A stretch of DNA of 32,149 nt from an uncultured Clostridium sp. (GCA_900553985.1 USFW01000019.1:1-32149), one strand, 5' to 3'; positions 14,463-21,876 are shown, counted from the first letter of the stretch. Numbers and translations: made by a program. Notes: generated by a model not told the origin, from the letters alone.

Positions 14463-16946
14463 CTACATATTACCTAGTGCTATTGTTAAATCTTCCACAA
14501 CTTGCGAAATAATATCTTCCTTGTCATTCTTAGAAATATTAATTTGAACTCTTGAACTATCAGATTTTTTAGAACTTAGTAAATCTTTTATAGAAACCAG
14601 AGCTTCAAGAATTTTTTCTTCCATTGTTTTCTCAGGAACTTTATTTTCAGATGTATTGTATTCAGAATAAATATTATTACTTGAATAATTTTTATTATCG
14701 TTATTTTCATTTAAAATACTATAAGTTTCTGAAAAAGATTTTGTTTCCATTAACTCTGCATAATTTTTATTATTTGTAATTTCTTCAAGATTTTTATAAT
14801 TATTAACAGCTTCATTAACTGATAAGTTTTTATTATTTACAACTTCATTTGTAGAAATATTATTTTTATAATTATTTGTTGTATCATTTTGTGAAGTATT
14901 ATTATAATTTTTAGCAGTATTATTTGAAACTGAATTATAATTTTCAACAGCATTATTTAACGTTGAATTATCATAATTATTTGAAACTTTATTATTTGCA
15001 TAAGATGTATTTGTTAAATTTTTAGTGCCTTTTAAATAATATCCATTATGTTTATAATTATTAGTTTCGTTTGTTGTAGTTCCACTGCCAAGTAATAAAT
15101 AATCTGTATTAACTCCTGTTTCTATTTGTGAAGTTTCTGGAAGTTTATCTGTTGTAGCTTTATTATTTTTAACTTCTTGTTCTGCTGTATCTGTAAGTGA
15201 TTTATTTTTCTTTTTACCAAATCCAAATAAATCTTTTACACCATTTACTACTGATTTTCCAACATCTATGACAATGCCTAAACCTGTAAATTTTTTAATA
15301 TATCCCCATAGTGTTTTTAACTCGCCTATAAGCCATTGAACACCTTTTCTAAATGTTTCAGACCTTTTATATAAGTCATAGAATATTGCTCCAAGACCAA
15401 CTCCAGCGGCTATAACTAAAAGTACAGGTGCTGTTAAAAATGATAAAGCTCCTCCTAATAGTCCTGTGGCTATTGCTAAACCTTTTGTCGCTACTGCTAA
15501 AACTCCGCTTGCTACTGCCGAAGCATATTTTACTCCTGTACCAAAAATAATTTGTGCTGTATTACTTTTTTCATATGCTGTATGTGCTAAAGTCCATAAA
15601 GCAACTGCTTTTAATTTTATTACATGAGCTGTATAAATAGCTGATAATCCTACTATTGCTCCTGATAAAATATTAGCTCCTAGAGTTCCACTATTTAACC
15701 ATTCAAAGAAAGTTGTAAAAGTATTAATTACTCTTGTAACTGCATTTGTTATGGTAATAAAAGTAGGTGCTAAATTTTCTATAAGAGATATAGAAAATCC
15801 CTCTACTGCTGATTTAAGATTTTTAAAACTTCCACCAAGTCCACTATCAAAAACTTCTGCAACCTTTTGTGAATATCCTTTTGCTTCATTTAATTTGCTT
15901 AAAAGTTCGTCAAATTCAATTTTTGGTGTTTCCATTAATGCTGAAATTACTTGTCCACCCTCTCTACCAAATACTTGGTCAAGATAGCTTTCTCTTTGTG
16001 CAGGAGCCATGTCAGCTGTTTTCTTTTTAATATCATCAAATATCTTCAAGAAATTTCTGTATTCTCCATTTTCTGTAAGTTGTATATCCAAATCAGTAAG
16101 TAATTTTATTTTATTTTTATCTTTTAAAGTTGAAAATACAGCTCTTAGTCCTGTACCTGCCATAGAACTTTCAATTTTTCTGTTTCCTAATACTCCAAGA
16201 ACAGCCGCCGTTTCTTCTAAAGACATCTTAAATCCATGTGCTCCAAGTCCTGCATATTTTAATGACTCTCCAAGTCCTCTAATATCAGTTGTAGATGAGT
16301 TTGCTGTCATTGCTAAAACATCTCCAACTCTTTGGCTTTCACTAGCATTTAAATTAAACATTCTTAATGTACCTGCTGTGATTTCTGTTGCTTCTGCCAG
16401 AGATAATTGACCTGCTGTGGCTGTGTTTAATATTCCAGGAGTAGCATTATAAATTTCGTTAGCTTCAAATCCTGCTTTTGCAAATTCAAATTGAGCTTCC
16501 GCAGCTTCGCTCGCACTCCACCTTGTAGTTCTACCAAGTTCTTTTGCCTGATTTCTAAGATTATTCATTTGCTCAGCTGTTGCCCCTGATGTAGCTTGAA
16601 CTTTCCTTATTTCATCATCAAAAGCAGTAAATACATTTGTAGCTTTTTTAATTCCTACACCTATTGCCGCTATACCAGCATATTTTTTTATAGCATTAGT
16701 AAGAGTTACAGAACTGTTATTACTTTCTTGTCCCAAAACCTTAAAATGCTCTGTGAGTTGTTTTATCTTATCTTTTAAACTAACCGTTCCAGTGCCTGTT
16801 TGTTTAAACTTATCTCCAAGATTATCAACTTCTTTTCCTGTTTCTTTCGCTTCATTACCTAAATCATCAATTTTTTTACCTAACTTATCAACCTTTTCTT
16901 CGCCACTTGTAGAGGTAATAATCTCAATGTATTCTCTTTCAGCCAT
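14463..16946 (-). CDS. Tail tape measure protein
   Basis: The 827-residue protein sets tail length and passes into the host membrane at injection. An N-terminal coiled coil (1-60) precedes a TP901-type tape-measure domain (about 75-400) with AFDDEIRKVQATSGAT, LGRTTRWSASEAAEAQFEFAKAG and LDQVFGREGGQ. A hydrophobic region follows at about 415-525. Residues about 622-765 are extremely asparagine-rich, with short repeats such as NNYKN and VNNKN, unlike the rest. The last part is charged. Its ATG overlaps the stop of the frameshifted chaperone frame. At roughly 1.5 angstrom per residue the tail would be about 120 nm (family rule, inferred). Confidence 0.92.
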   Translation of the reverse strand: MAEREYIEIITSTSGEEKVDKLGKKIDDLGNEAKETGKEVDNLGDKFKQTGTGTVSLKDKIKQLTEHFKVLGQESNNSSVTLTNAIKKYAGIAAIGVGIKKATNVFTAFDDEIRKVQATSGATAEQMNNLRNQAKELGRTTRWSASEAAEAQFEFAKAGFEANEIYNATPGILNTATAGQLSLAEATEITAGTLRMFNLNASESQRVGDVLAMTANSSTTDIRGLGESLKYAGLGAHGFKMSLEETAAVLGVLGNRKIESSMAGTGLRAVFSTLKDKNKIKLLTDLDIQLTENGEYRNFLKIFDDIKKKTADMAPAQRESYLDQVFGREGGQVISALMETPKIEFDELLSKLNEAKGYSQKVAEVFDSGLGGSFKNLKSAVEGFSISLIENLAPTFITITNAVTRVINTFTTFFEWLNSGTLGANILSGAIVGLSAIYTAHVIKLKAVALWTLAHTAYEKSNTAQIIFGTGVKYASAVASGVLAVATKGLAIATGLLGGALSFLTAPVLLVIAAGVGLGAIFYDLYKRSETFRKGVQWLIGELKTLWGYIKKFTGLGIVIDVGKSVVNGVKDLFGFGKKKNKSLTDTAEQEVKNNKATTDKLPETSQIETGVNTDYLLLGSGTTTNETNNYKHNGYYLKGTKNLTNTSYANNKVSNNYDNSTLNNAVENYNSVSNNTAKNYNNTSQNDTTNNYKNNISTNEVVNNKNLSVNEAVNNYKNLEEITNNKNYAELMETKSFSETYSILNENNDNKNYSSNNIYSEYNTSENKVPEKTMEEKILEALVSIKDLLSSKKSDSSRVQINISKNDKEDIISQVVEDLTIALGNM

Positions 16947-17110
16947 TAGCCTTTACCCCCTTTCATTTCACATTCCAATTTAAAACAAGCATCGAGAAAT
17001 ATTTTTTCAATAGAATTTAACCTTATTAAAGGTTTTCCAAAAATATTATGCCCTTTTAATGCCCAATAACAAATCCTGAATAAATCAGGACTTGTTTTTA
17101 TTAGTTTTTT
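16946..17110 (-). CDS. Frameshift extension of the tail assembly chaperone
   Basis: A second frame, -1 relative to the XkdN-like gene, opens at the slippery A AAA AAC (17104-17110). It reads 52 further residues, starting LIKTSPDLFRICYWALKG and ending LECEMKGGKG, with its stop (16946-16948) overlapping the tape-measure ATG. It has no start of its own. Long-tailed phages make a short and a frameshifted long tail chaperone (lambda G and GT) just before the tape measure. The location, slippery site and stem-loop fit that scheme, so I annotate it as translated only by ribosomal frameshifting from the upstream gene. Confidence 0.82.
   Translation of the reverse strand, partial: KKLIKTSPDLFRICYWALKGHNIFGKPLIRLNSIEKIFLDACFKLECEMKGGKG
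17069..17110 (-). promoter_or_regulatory. -1 ribosomal frameshift signal
   Basis: The heptamer A AAA AAC lies in the zero frame, immediately before the TAA stop. Eight bases later ACAAGTCCTGA (17095-17085) pairs with TCAGGATTTGT (17079-17069), an 11-bp stem with one G-U pair and a 5-base loop. Confidence 0.85.
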
Positions 17111-17490
17111 ATATCATCTATAATTTGTGCTTTTTCTCTTGTAGTAATCATTTCTCCTAAAATAGATGACATATCCTGTAATTCTTCTTCTGTGAATAAT
17201 TTTTTAACAAGTGCTTCTGCATTATTTACTCCAAATGCTTTTTGAAGTTCTGCATCTTTCATATTTGGTGTAATCATACATTCTGATATAGCATATATTT
17301 CTTTTTTATGTTCTTGTATTGCTAATATTTGTGGTGTTGTAGGTTTTTCAAAGATAACATAAGGCTCGTCAATTCCAAGTTCTAAAAATCTTTTAATTAA
17401 AACTTTCTTTTGAGTTCTTTTTACATCTTGTTTATTTTTAATTTTTTCTGCATTATGTATTAAATTTTTAATATCCATTATATCCTCCAA
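17101..17490 (-). CDS. XkdN-like tail assembly chaperone (short form)
   Basis: The 129-residue protein fits the XkdN family, soluble chaperones that coat the tape measure during tail assembly. Characteristic are the basic N-terminus (QDVKRTQKKVLIKRFLELGI), then PYVIFEKPTTPQILAIQE and the C-terminal FTEEELQDMSSILGEMI. The last codons, ATA AAA AAC TAA, form a slippery site, and a fraction of ribosomes should continue in the -1 frame. Its start has GGAGG (17479-17483). It follows a terminator that closes the inserted toxin-antitoxin-like segment, so in transcription it depends on read-through or on a promoter I cannot see. Confidence 0.8.
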   Translation of the reverse strand: MEDIMDIKNLIHNAEKIKNKQDVKRTQKKVLIKRFLELGIDEPYVIFEKPTTPQILAIQEHKKEIYAISECMITPNMKDAELQKAFGVNNAEALVKKLFTEEELQDMSSILGEMITTREKAQIIDDIKN

Positions 17491-17500
17491 TTATTTTATA

Positions 17501-17534
17501 AATAAAAAATCCTCAGAATATTATCCGAGGATTT
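17501..17534 (-). terminator. Rho-independent terminator after the small regulator gene
   Basis: On the - strand AAATCCTC pairs with GAGGATTT (17527-17534 and 17507-17514) and TTTTTTATTTAT follows. It would stop transcripts of the inserted segment before the tail chaperone gene. Confidence 0.75.
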
Positions 17535-17540
17535 AAAAAA

Positions 17541-17717
17541 TTATTTATTACTTTCTGTAATCAGAATATATAGTGCCTTTGACGTTGTACAATGATGTTT
17601 TTCTTTATATTTTTCAAGAGCTTTTTTCATCTCATTGTACTCTTTTTCATTATATTTATAACCAAACATTCTTTTATCTTTTGTAATGCCTACTGGTCTT
17701 CCAACTTTTCCTGCCAT
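17541..17717 (-). CDS. Small ribbon-helix-helix-like DNA-binding protein
   Basis: The 58-residue product (MAGKVGRPVGITKDK at the start) has a GRP-type basic arm, a short beta segment and a helical part ending TSKALYILITESNK. This is the outline of CopG/Arc-like ribbon-helix-helix regulators. AAGGAG precedes the ATG. Upstream, back to back, is the promoter of the + strand RNA at 17763, with the palindrome ATAGACTAT at 17745-17753 in its -10 region. An equivalent palindrome lies upstream of the AbrB-like gene of the second locus. It may regulate that promoter and its own gene. The fold call is by pattern only. Confidence 0.6.
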   Translation of the reverse strand: MAGKVGRPVGITKDKRMFGYKYNEKEYNEMKKALEKYKEKHHCTTSKALYILITESNK

Positions 17718-17727
17718 AGTATTCTCC

Positions 17728-17756
17728 TTGACTTTTTTTAAAAAATAGACTATAAT
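17728..17756 (+). promoter_or_regulatory. Consensus promoter of small RNA 1
   Basis: TTGACT, a 17-base spacer and TATAAT on the strand opposite to the phage genes. The palindrome ATAGACTAT (17745-17753) overlaps the -10 element and could be an operator. Confidence 0.75.
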
Positions 17757-17762
17757 TCAAGT

Positions 17763-17822
17763 ACCTAAGAACTTAAACATTAATAAGAACTTTGAAATTT
17801 ATTTTTCAAGGTTCTTTTTATT
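17763..17822 (+). ncRNA. Small RNA 1, antitoxin-like without a visible partner
   Basis: A transcript of about 57 nt is predicted from the consensus promoter to a terminator: a 13-bp stem, 17785-17797 with 17804-17816, then TTTTTA. It has the same plan as the two antitoxin-like RNAs. Its 5' part contains TACCTAAGAACTTAAACAT, whose complement would read AUG UUU AAG, a plausible toxin start, but no such toxin gene is in the window. It may be an orphan antitoxin for a toxin elsewhere. Transcription is predicted, not shown. Confidence 0.55.
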
Positions 17823-17826
17823 ATCA

Positions 17827-17855
17827 TTGACTTTTTTGTAAAAAGTTATTATAAT
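17827..17855 (+). promoter_or_regulatory. Consensus promoter of small RNA 2
   Basis: TTGACT (17827-17832), a 17-base spacer and TATAAT (17850-17855) on the + strand, immediately after the terminator of RNA 1. Confidence 0.78.
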
Positions 17856-17861
17856 CTAAAT

Positions 17862-17922
17862 ATAGCAACATAATTTAAACTTCAACGAAGATAAGAAGGT
17901 ATGCCGACCTTCTTATTTTTTT
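17862..17922 (+). ncRNA. Antisense antitoxin-like RNA of toxin locus 2
   Basis: An RNA of about 60 nt is predicted from the promoter at 17827 to the stem AAGAAGGT / ACCTTCTT (17893-17900, 17907-17914) and T-run. It carries CAACATAATTT (17866-17876) and CTTCAAC (17880-17886). Both recur, in the same order, at the start region of the 37-aa peptide gene (18224-18234 and 18244-18250). The RNA can therefore pair with the toxin mRNA on both sides of its ribosome site and over its AUG. It converges with that mRNA and shares its terminator, as in the Fst/par systems of enterococcal plasmids. Confidence 0.7.
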
Positions 17923-18056
17923 ATAAGATTTTCTAAAGTTCTTCCTATGAAAGTATTTTCAAAAGGAAGATTTTTTTTATATCTGTAAATATTTCTTATA
18001 ATATTACTTAAAACAGGTATTAAAAATATAACAGCAACGATTAAAACTGTTTTCAT
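17913..18056 (-). CDS. 47-aa membrane peptide, second ORF of toxin locus 2
   Basis: The peptide has an N-terminal membrane helix (MKTVLIVAVIFLIPVLSNII) and a basic, mostly polar tail (RNIYRYKKNLPFE...LENLIKK). AGGAG lies 8 bases before the ATG, so it is likely translated. The stop codon lies within the terminator shared with antisense RNA 2. It follows the 37-aa peptide gene after a hairpin and would be on the same mRNA. It may be the toxin itself, a co-toxin or a modifier; sequence alone cannot tell. No homologue is recognised. Confidence 0.6.
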   Translation of the reverse strand: MKTVLIVAVIFLIPVLSNIIRNIYRYKKNLPFENTFIGRTLENLIKK

Positions 18057-18087
18057 ATAATCAACTCCTATTATTGTTTAGCTGAAA

Positions 18088-18107
18088 GAGGAGAATGCCG
18101 TCTCCTC
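18088..18107 (-). promoter_or_regulatory. Inter-ORF hairpin with a loop complementary to the antisense RNA
   Basis: GAGGAGA (18088-18094 on +) pairs with TCTCCTC (18101-18107). On the mRNA (- strand) the loop is CGGCAT. The terminator loop of antisense RNA 2 is ATGCCG (17901-17906), its exact complement, so a kissing contact is possible. Confidence 0.5.
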
Positions 18108-18115
18108 CTGTTTGA

Positions 18116-18229
18116 CTACTTTCTTTTATTATTCTTTTTGTCTTTCTTAAGTAGTATATACCACTCACGAATTTCTTTTGAATAACTTGGTAAAGAAGTA
18201 ATCAGGGCAATAATTATTGCTAACAACAT
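18116..18229 (-). CDS. 37-aa hydrophobic peptide, Fst-like toxin candidate (locus 2)
   Basis: The peptide has a hydrophobic N-terminal helix with a proline (MLLAIIIALITSLPSYSKEI) and a strongly basic tail (LLKKDKKNNKRK). That is the general form of Fst/Ldr-type type I toxins, which act on the inner side of the membrane. A very strong ribosome site (GGAGGAGG) follows a 5' leader of only about 10 bases behind a consensus promoter. The start region is repeated in the convergent RNA at 17862-17922. The whole unit lies inside the tail operon between tube and tail chaperone, as a moron would. The function is inferred from architecture. Confidence 0.65.
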   Translation of the reverse strand: MLLAIIIALITSLPSYSKEIREWYILLKKDKKNNKRK

Positions 18230-18258
18230 AATTTTACCTCCTCCTTCAACTTAAGTAT

Positions 18259-18287
18259 ATTATAAAATATCTTCTTTTAAAAGTCAA
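18259..18287 (-). promoter_or_regulatory. Consensus promoter of the 37-aa peptide mRNA
   Basis: On the - strand: TTGACT (18287-18282), a 17-base spacer and TATAAT (18264-18259). The start point would be about 18252, only about 23 bases before the ATG. Confidence 0.78.
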
Positions 18288-18362
18288 GTACTTTTATAAA
18301 TAATCTTTTTATTTACCTCGAATAATATTCAATTTCCAATGTCCAAATTTTTAATTTATTTC

Positions 18363-18812
18363 TTATACATCTGCTATACTTTCAAGAATTTCAATTCTAT
18401 CTGGTACACATGATAGAGTAAATTCTCTTTCTGTAAGTTCTCCGTTTTTAAAACTTGCTAAATCAATATCTCCTGTAAATATGCAATCATTGAAAGCTAA
18501 TGCTTCTGCCCCTCTTGCTTCGGGGTCATCAAGTTGTACATTTATAGTTGTCATAGGATTTAACATTCCTGAAATAACTGATTTTAGTAATTCTGTTTCA
18601 GTAGAGAATACTTTTTGAAGTTTAATCTTAATTTCTATTGATGAAGATGTATTTTTCTTCCCTTTTTGCCCTCCTGCTAGAAGAACATCTTTACTATCTA
18701 GTTTCAATTTAGCTTCAAATTCGCTTACTTCTGCCCAATGTCTTCCATTTATATAGCATTTACCAAAACTTCCTGAAACGACATCAGTTTCTTTAAAAAC
18801 AAAATCTGCCAT
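18363..18812 (-). CDS. Tail tube protein (XkdM-like)
   Basis: The 149-residue protein forms the inner tube of the contractile tail. It matches the XkdM family: FKETDVVSGSFGKCYINGRHWAEVSEFEAKL, then LAGGQKGKKNTSSSIEIKIKLQKVFS and the C-terminal GELTEREFTLSCVPDRIEIL. The length agrees with the family. It lies 15 bases after the sheath gene. Downstream, the usual XkdN-like partner is separated from it by about 870 bases holding toxin-antitoxin-like elements, which looks like an insertion. Confidence 0.88.
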   Translation of the reverse strand: MADFVFKETDVVSGSFGKCYINGRHWAEVSEFEAKLKLDSKDVLLAGGQKGKKNTSSSIEIKIKLQKVFSTETELLKSVISGMLNPMTTINVQLDDPEARGAEALAFNDCIFTGDIDLASFKNGELTEREFTLSCVPDRIEILESIADV

Positions 18813-18827
18813 TTTTTATTCCTCCTT

Positions 18828-19985
18828 TTATAGATATGCTTCTCCTTGGAAATCTTCCATTACATCTGTTGGCTTATAGTCTGGGATATATGCAAACACA
18901 ATATCATCTGTATTAGCTCTGCATAAATCATACTCAGTTAATTTTTTAGCTTCTTCTTCTGTAATAGGTTTTCCTTTATATGTTCCTTTAGATATAATCC
19001 AATTTCTTACAGCTTCTGTATCTATTTTCATTCTATTTTCATTTGCAGGGTCTAACTGTCCTGATTTTTGGAATGTTGCAAGATAAGCATTAACTGCTCC
19101 AAGGAATAACAATTTATTTGAATAGATGTTTTGATATTTTCCTCTATAAGAGTTTATGAATGTGTTTCTAATATCTTTTTGATGTAGATCCATGATTTCC
19201 ATTTTTCTTATTTTTGTAAAACTTCTATTCATGCTGTCTGTTGCAGTCGTAAATGATGTTATACCTCTTAGAATTACATATTTACTTCCATCAAAAGATG
19301 TAAGTAATTTTCCTTCTCCAATAGCTGTATTTTCATCATCTACTGTTGTTGTAAATGCTTTTAACCAAGATTGCTCCATATTAGTTATAGAACTATTTAA
19401 AGGAGCTCCTGCACATAAAGAACCAATACATAAAGTATACTCTTGAGCTGTATATGCTTTTTCTTCAAAATCTACTATTGTATGAGCTGTTTGTCTTACA
19501 TCATAGTCAATTATCCAAGGCTTATCAGGTTTTGCTGATGAAGCTACGATTAATTTTATTGTAGAAGTATTATTACCAAGTTTTACTGTTTCTACATTTC
19601 TTATAGAGTTTATCCATGTTTCTAGGTCAGAAACAAGTGTTTCAGGCTTATCTTCACCTGTTGTGAATGGACATACAAGATAATTAGGCTCTTCCAATGC
19701 AATTTGCTTTAAAACATCGTTAATATTTTCCTTTGTAGCTTTATATACTACAACTTTAAAAGGATTTCCTCTAAATGCCATTGCTTTTAAAGCCTTAAAG
19801 TTTTCATCTGTCCAATCTGCTTTATCAATATCAACTGCCGAATAGTATTCTTTTTTAGTGAAATCTTCTTTAGTAGTGTCAAACATAATAACACCAAGAA
19901 CTCCTCTTACACTTCCAGAAATTCCAACGGCGGCTCTTTCTATAAATTCCAACTGAAATTTACATTTTCCATTTAATGCTGTCAT
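18828..19985 (-). CDS. Contractile tail sheath protein (XkdK-like)
   Basis: The 385-residue protein is the sheath subunit that contracts to drive the tube through the host envelope. Features are the N-terminal ERAAVGISGSVRGVLGVIMFD, the central QEYTLCIGSLCAGAPLNSSIT, and the conserved C-terminal part with GKLLTSFDGSKYVILRGITSF, MEIMDLHQKDIRNTFINSYRGKY and NWIISKGTYKG. The length is at the lower end of the family, matching PBSX-type sheaths rather than the longer T4 type. The ribosome site is GGAGG. Confidence 0.9.
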   Translation of the reverse strand: MTALNGKCKFQLEFIERAAVGISGSVRGVLGVIMFDTTKEDFTKKEYYSAVDIDKADWTDENFKALKAMAFRGNPFKVVVYKATKENINDVLKQIALEEPNYLVCPFTTGEDKPETLVSDLETWINSIRNVETVKLGNNTSTIKLIVASSAKPDKPWIIDYDVRQTAHTIVDFEEKAYTAQEYTLCIGSLCAGAPLNSSITNMEQSWLKAFTTTVDDENTAIGEGKLLTSFDGSKYVILRGITSFTTATDSMNRSFTKIRKMEIMDLHQKDIRNTFINSYRGKYQNIYSNKLLFLGAVNAYLATFQKSGQLDPANENRMKIDTEAVRNWIISKGTYKGKPITEEEAKKLTEYDLCRANTDDIVFAYIPDYKPTDVMEDFQGEAYL

Positions 19986-19994
19986 TTCTACCTC

Positions 19995-20438
19995 CTATTT
20001 TTCATTTAAAATATATCTGTCATTTAATATTTCTATGTTCATAAATTTTTCCTCATCTAAAATTCCCTTTGTATTATCATAAGTACATTGAATTTCTGCA
20101 ATTCTTAAAGTATCTCTTTCATCATCTATTGAATAAGATATTTTGTATCCGCTATTGCAAAAGAAATTAGATGTTTCAAATTCTTTAGATAAATCATTTT
20201 TTATAAAGTTTTTTATTTCATCTCTAAAATTAAGAAGTCCATCTTTTTCCCTGGATATAATATAAAAAATTGAAAAATCTATTGTTTTTTGTTTTTTTAC
20301 TACTTCTTCGCCTGTAATAACAAAATAAATTGTCTTTGGAGAAATATTTTCAGGAAGTTCTTCTTTATAAAAAACTCTCCATTTATTGTTTTTTTCTTCA
20401 AAATATCTTTTAAAATATTCAAGTCTTTTATTAATCAT
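19995..20438 (-). CDS. Tail completion / connector-type protein of unknown family
   Basis: The 147-residue product is charged and soluble with alternating strands and helices. The position between a head-tail connector-like gene and the sheath is where tail-completion proteins lie. I choose the ATG at 20438, just after the upstream stop; a TTG at 20456 would add six residues and overlap the previous gene. No motif allows a firm family name. Confidence 0.6.
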   Translation of the reverse strand: MINKRLEYFKRYFEEKNNKWRVFYKEELPENISPKTIYFVITGEEVVKKQKTIDFSIFYIISREKDGLLNFRDEIKNFIKNDLSKEFETSNFFCNSGYKISYSIDDERDTLRIAEIQCTYDNTKGILDEEKFMNIEILNDRYILNEK

Positions 20439-20442
20439 GTAA

Positions 20443-20835
20443 TCACCCAACCACAATGATTTTTGCTATTTTTTTCTTTTTGTCTGTACTATCTTCTTCA
20501 AGTTCCATAACTTCCTGCCTAAATAGTTCAAGAAGCTCCAAAAGGCTTTCTTTTTTATCCAAACTTTCTTTCTCTAGCTCTATACCTTCAAATAATTTCC
20601 ATTGAATATACAGTTCTTTAGCAGCATACCAGTTATCTTCTGTAAGACTTTCAATTCTATTTTTAAGATATGTAGTAATAAATCTTTCAGCTTTCTTATT
20701 TAAAGATGTTATACTGTCATCTTCTAATTTTTTCTTAAATTCATCTTTTGTTATTCTTAAAACATCAGAAACATGTTCAATATAGACTTCTTCAAAATGT
20801 TCAATCTTTATTTTAGGAATATTAACATTATTCAT
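20443..20835 (-). CDS. Probable head-tail connector protein
   Basis: The 130-residue protein is helical and acidic (about residues 30-115 form helices; ELLELFRQEVMELEED). It directly follows the major capsid gene, the usual place of gp6-like or gp36-like adaptor proteins that sit under the portal. The C-terminus is a hydrophobic IAKIIVVG. No diagnostic signature is visible. The stop overlaps the start region of the next gene. The assignment is from order and fold type only. Confidence 0.55.
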   Translation of the reverse strand: MNNVNIPKIKIEHFEEVYIEHVSDVLRITKDEFKKKLEDDSITSLNKKAERFITTYLKNRIESLTEDNWYAAKELYIQWKLFEGIELEKESLDKKESLLELLELFRQEVMELEEDSTDKKKKIAKIIVVG

Positions 20836-20880
20836 AATTTCTCCTTATAAGAGAGAGGGGAATAAATCCCCTCTAATTTT

Positions 20881-21876
20881 TTATGTTAAATCTTGGACAT
20901 CAATTATTTTAACTAGAGATGGATTTACAACGATAGGACAATATCCAGACTCTCCAAGAGTTTCAGCTTCTCCTGTTTTTTCACTTGCTGATGTTTCTCT
21001 AATTAAAACATCTATTGCTTCCATAGTTGATACACCGTTATTTACATTTACAAGCCCAGCATAAGCAGGTAAGAAAGCTAAATCATTATACATAATAATT
21101 TTTTTAGAGCAATCTATTAAAGCCCCGTCTGTTCCTGTAACTTGTGGTATCATTACTAGGTCAAATCCAAATACATTTAAATGTAATTCAAAATCTCCGT
21201 CTTCTGTTTGAGTTCTAGTTACTTGTGCAGGAATTACTTTATTTGAAGATGTATTATATGCTTTTTGAATTTCATAGAATACTTTCTCTCCAACTAAGAT
21301 TTCAGAAGCAGAAACTTTTCTATCTTTTGAGAACTCATTTAATTGTTTTGTAAGCCAAATAGCCCATTCTTTAACGTCAGCTTTATTAACTTTTGTTTCT
21401 GTTGGGAATGTATATTTAACTTCATTTTGAGTATCAGGAGATTTATAAGTTCCTTTTAAGAATACACCTGCTGAAATTTCTTCTTGAACTGTTTCAATAG
21501 ATTGTTTTAGTCCTGCAATTCTTCTGTCTCTTTCATAAGTTCTGTTATCTACTTTTTTACCATTTACATAGATAGGAGCACCAACAGGTCTATTTAATTG
21601 GTCTTCTGCAAAGAATGGGAAACTATCTTTTATAATTTCAGGTGTAACTGATTGAATTACACTTCCATTTAATTTTGCAGTAGGAAATTCTGCTCCTCTT
21701 TGTAAAATTTTAGCTTTTCTTGCAAATTCTTTTACAACTTCAAAGTTAATTGTAGTCATATTTGTTATATAAGGAATTTTTCCTCTTTTAATTCTTCTAG
21801 TGAAAAATCTATTTACTACGTGTGGTATTTCTCCATATACTCCAACCCATGCTTCTTGTTCTCTTGTTAATGCCAT
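20881..21876 (-). CDS. Major capsid protein (type E family)
   Basis: The 331-residue protein forms the icosahedral shell. It fits the 'phage major capsid protein E' group: an N-terminal arm with RREF-like FFTRRIKRGKIPYITNMTTINFEV, then the LNRPVGAPIYVNGKKVDNRTYERDRRIAGLKQSIETVQEE region and the C-terminal GESGYCPIVVNPSLVKII. It lies directly after the decoration and protease genes, as usual. It is followed by a 45-base gap with no terminator visible. Confidence 0.82.
   Translation of the reverse strand: MALTREQEAWVGVYGEIPHVVNRFFTRRIKRGKIPYITNMTTINFEVVKEFARKAKILQRGAEFPTAKLNGSVIQSVTPEIIKDSFPFFAEDQLNRPVGAPIYVNGKKVDNRTYERDRRIAGLKQSIETVQEEISAGVFLKGTYKSPDTQNEVKYTFPTETKVNKADVKEWAIWLTKQLNEFSKDRKVSASEILVGEKVFYEIQKAYNTSSNKVIPAQVTRTQTEDGDFELHLNVFGFDLVMIPQVTGTDGALIDCSKKIIMYNDLAFLPAYAGLVNVNNGVSTMEAIDVLIRETSASEKTGEAETLGESGYCPIVVNPSLVKIIDVQDLT

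Noticed and set aside
14463..16946. Several + strand frames of 60-133 codons opposite the tape measure and capsid genes
   Set aside because: They are antisense shadows of well-supported genes and lack ribosome sites or recognisable domains.
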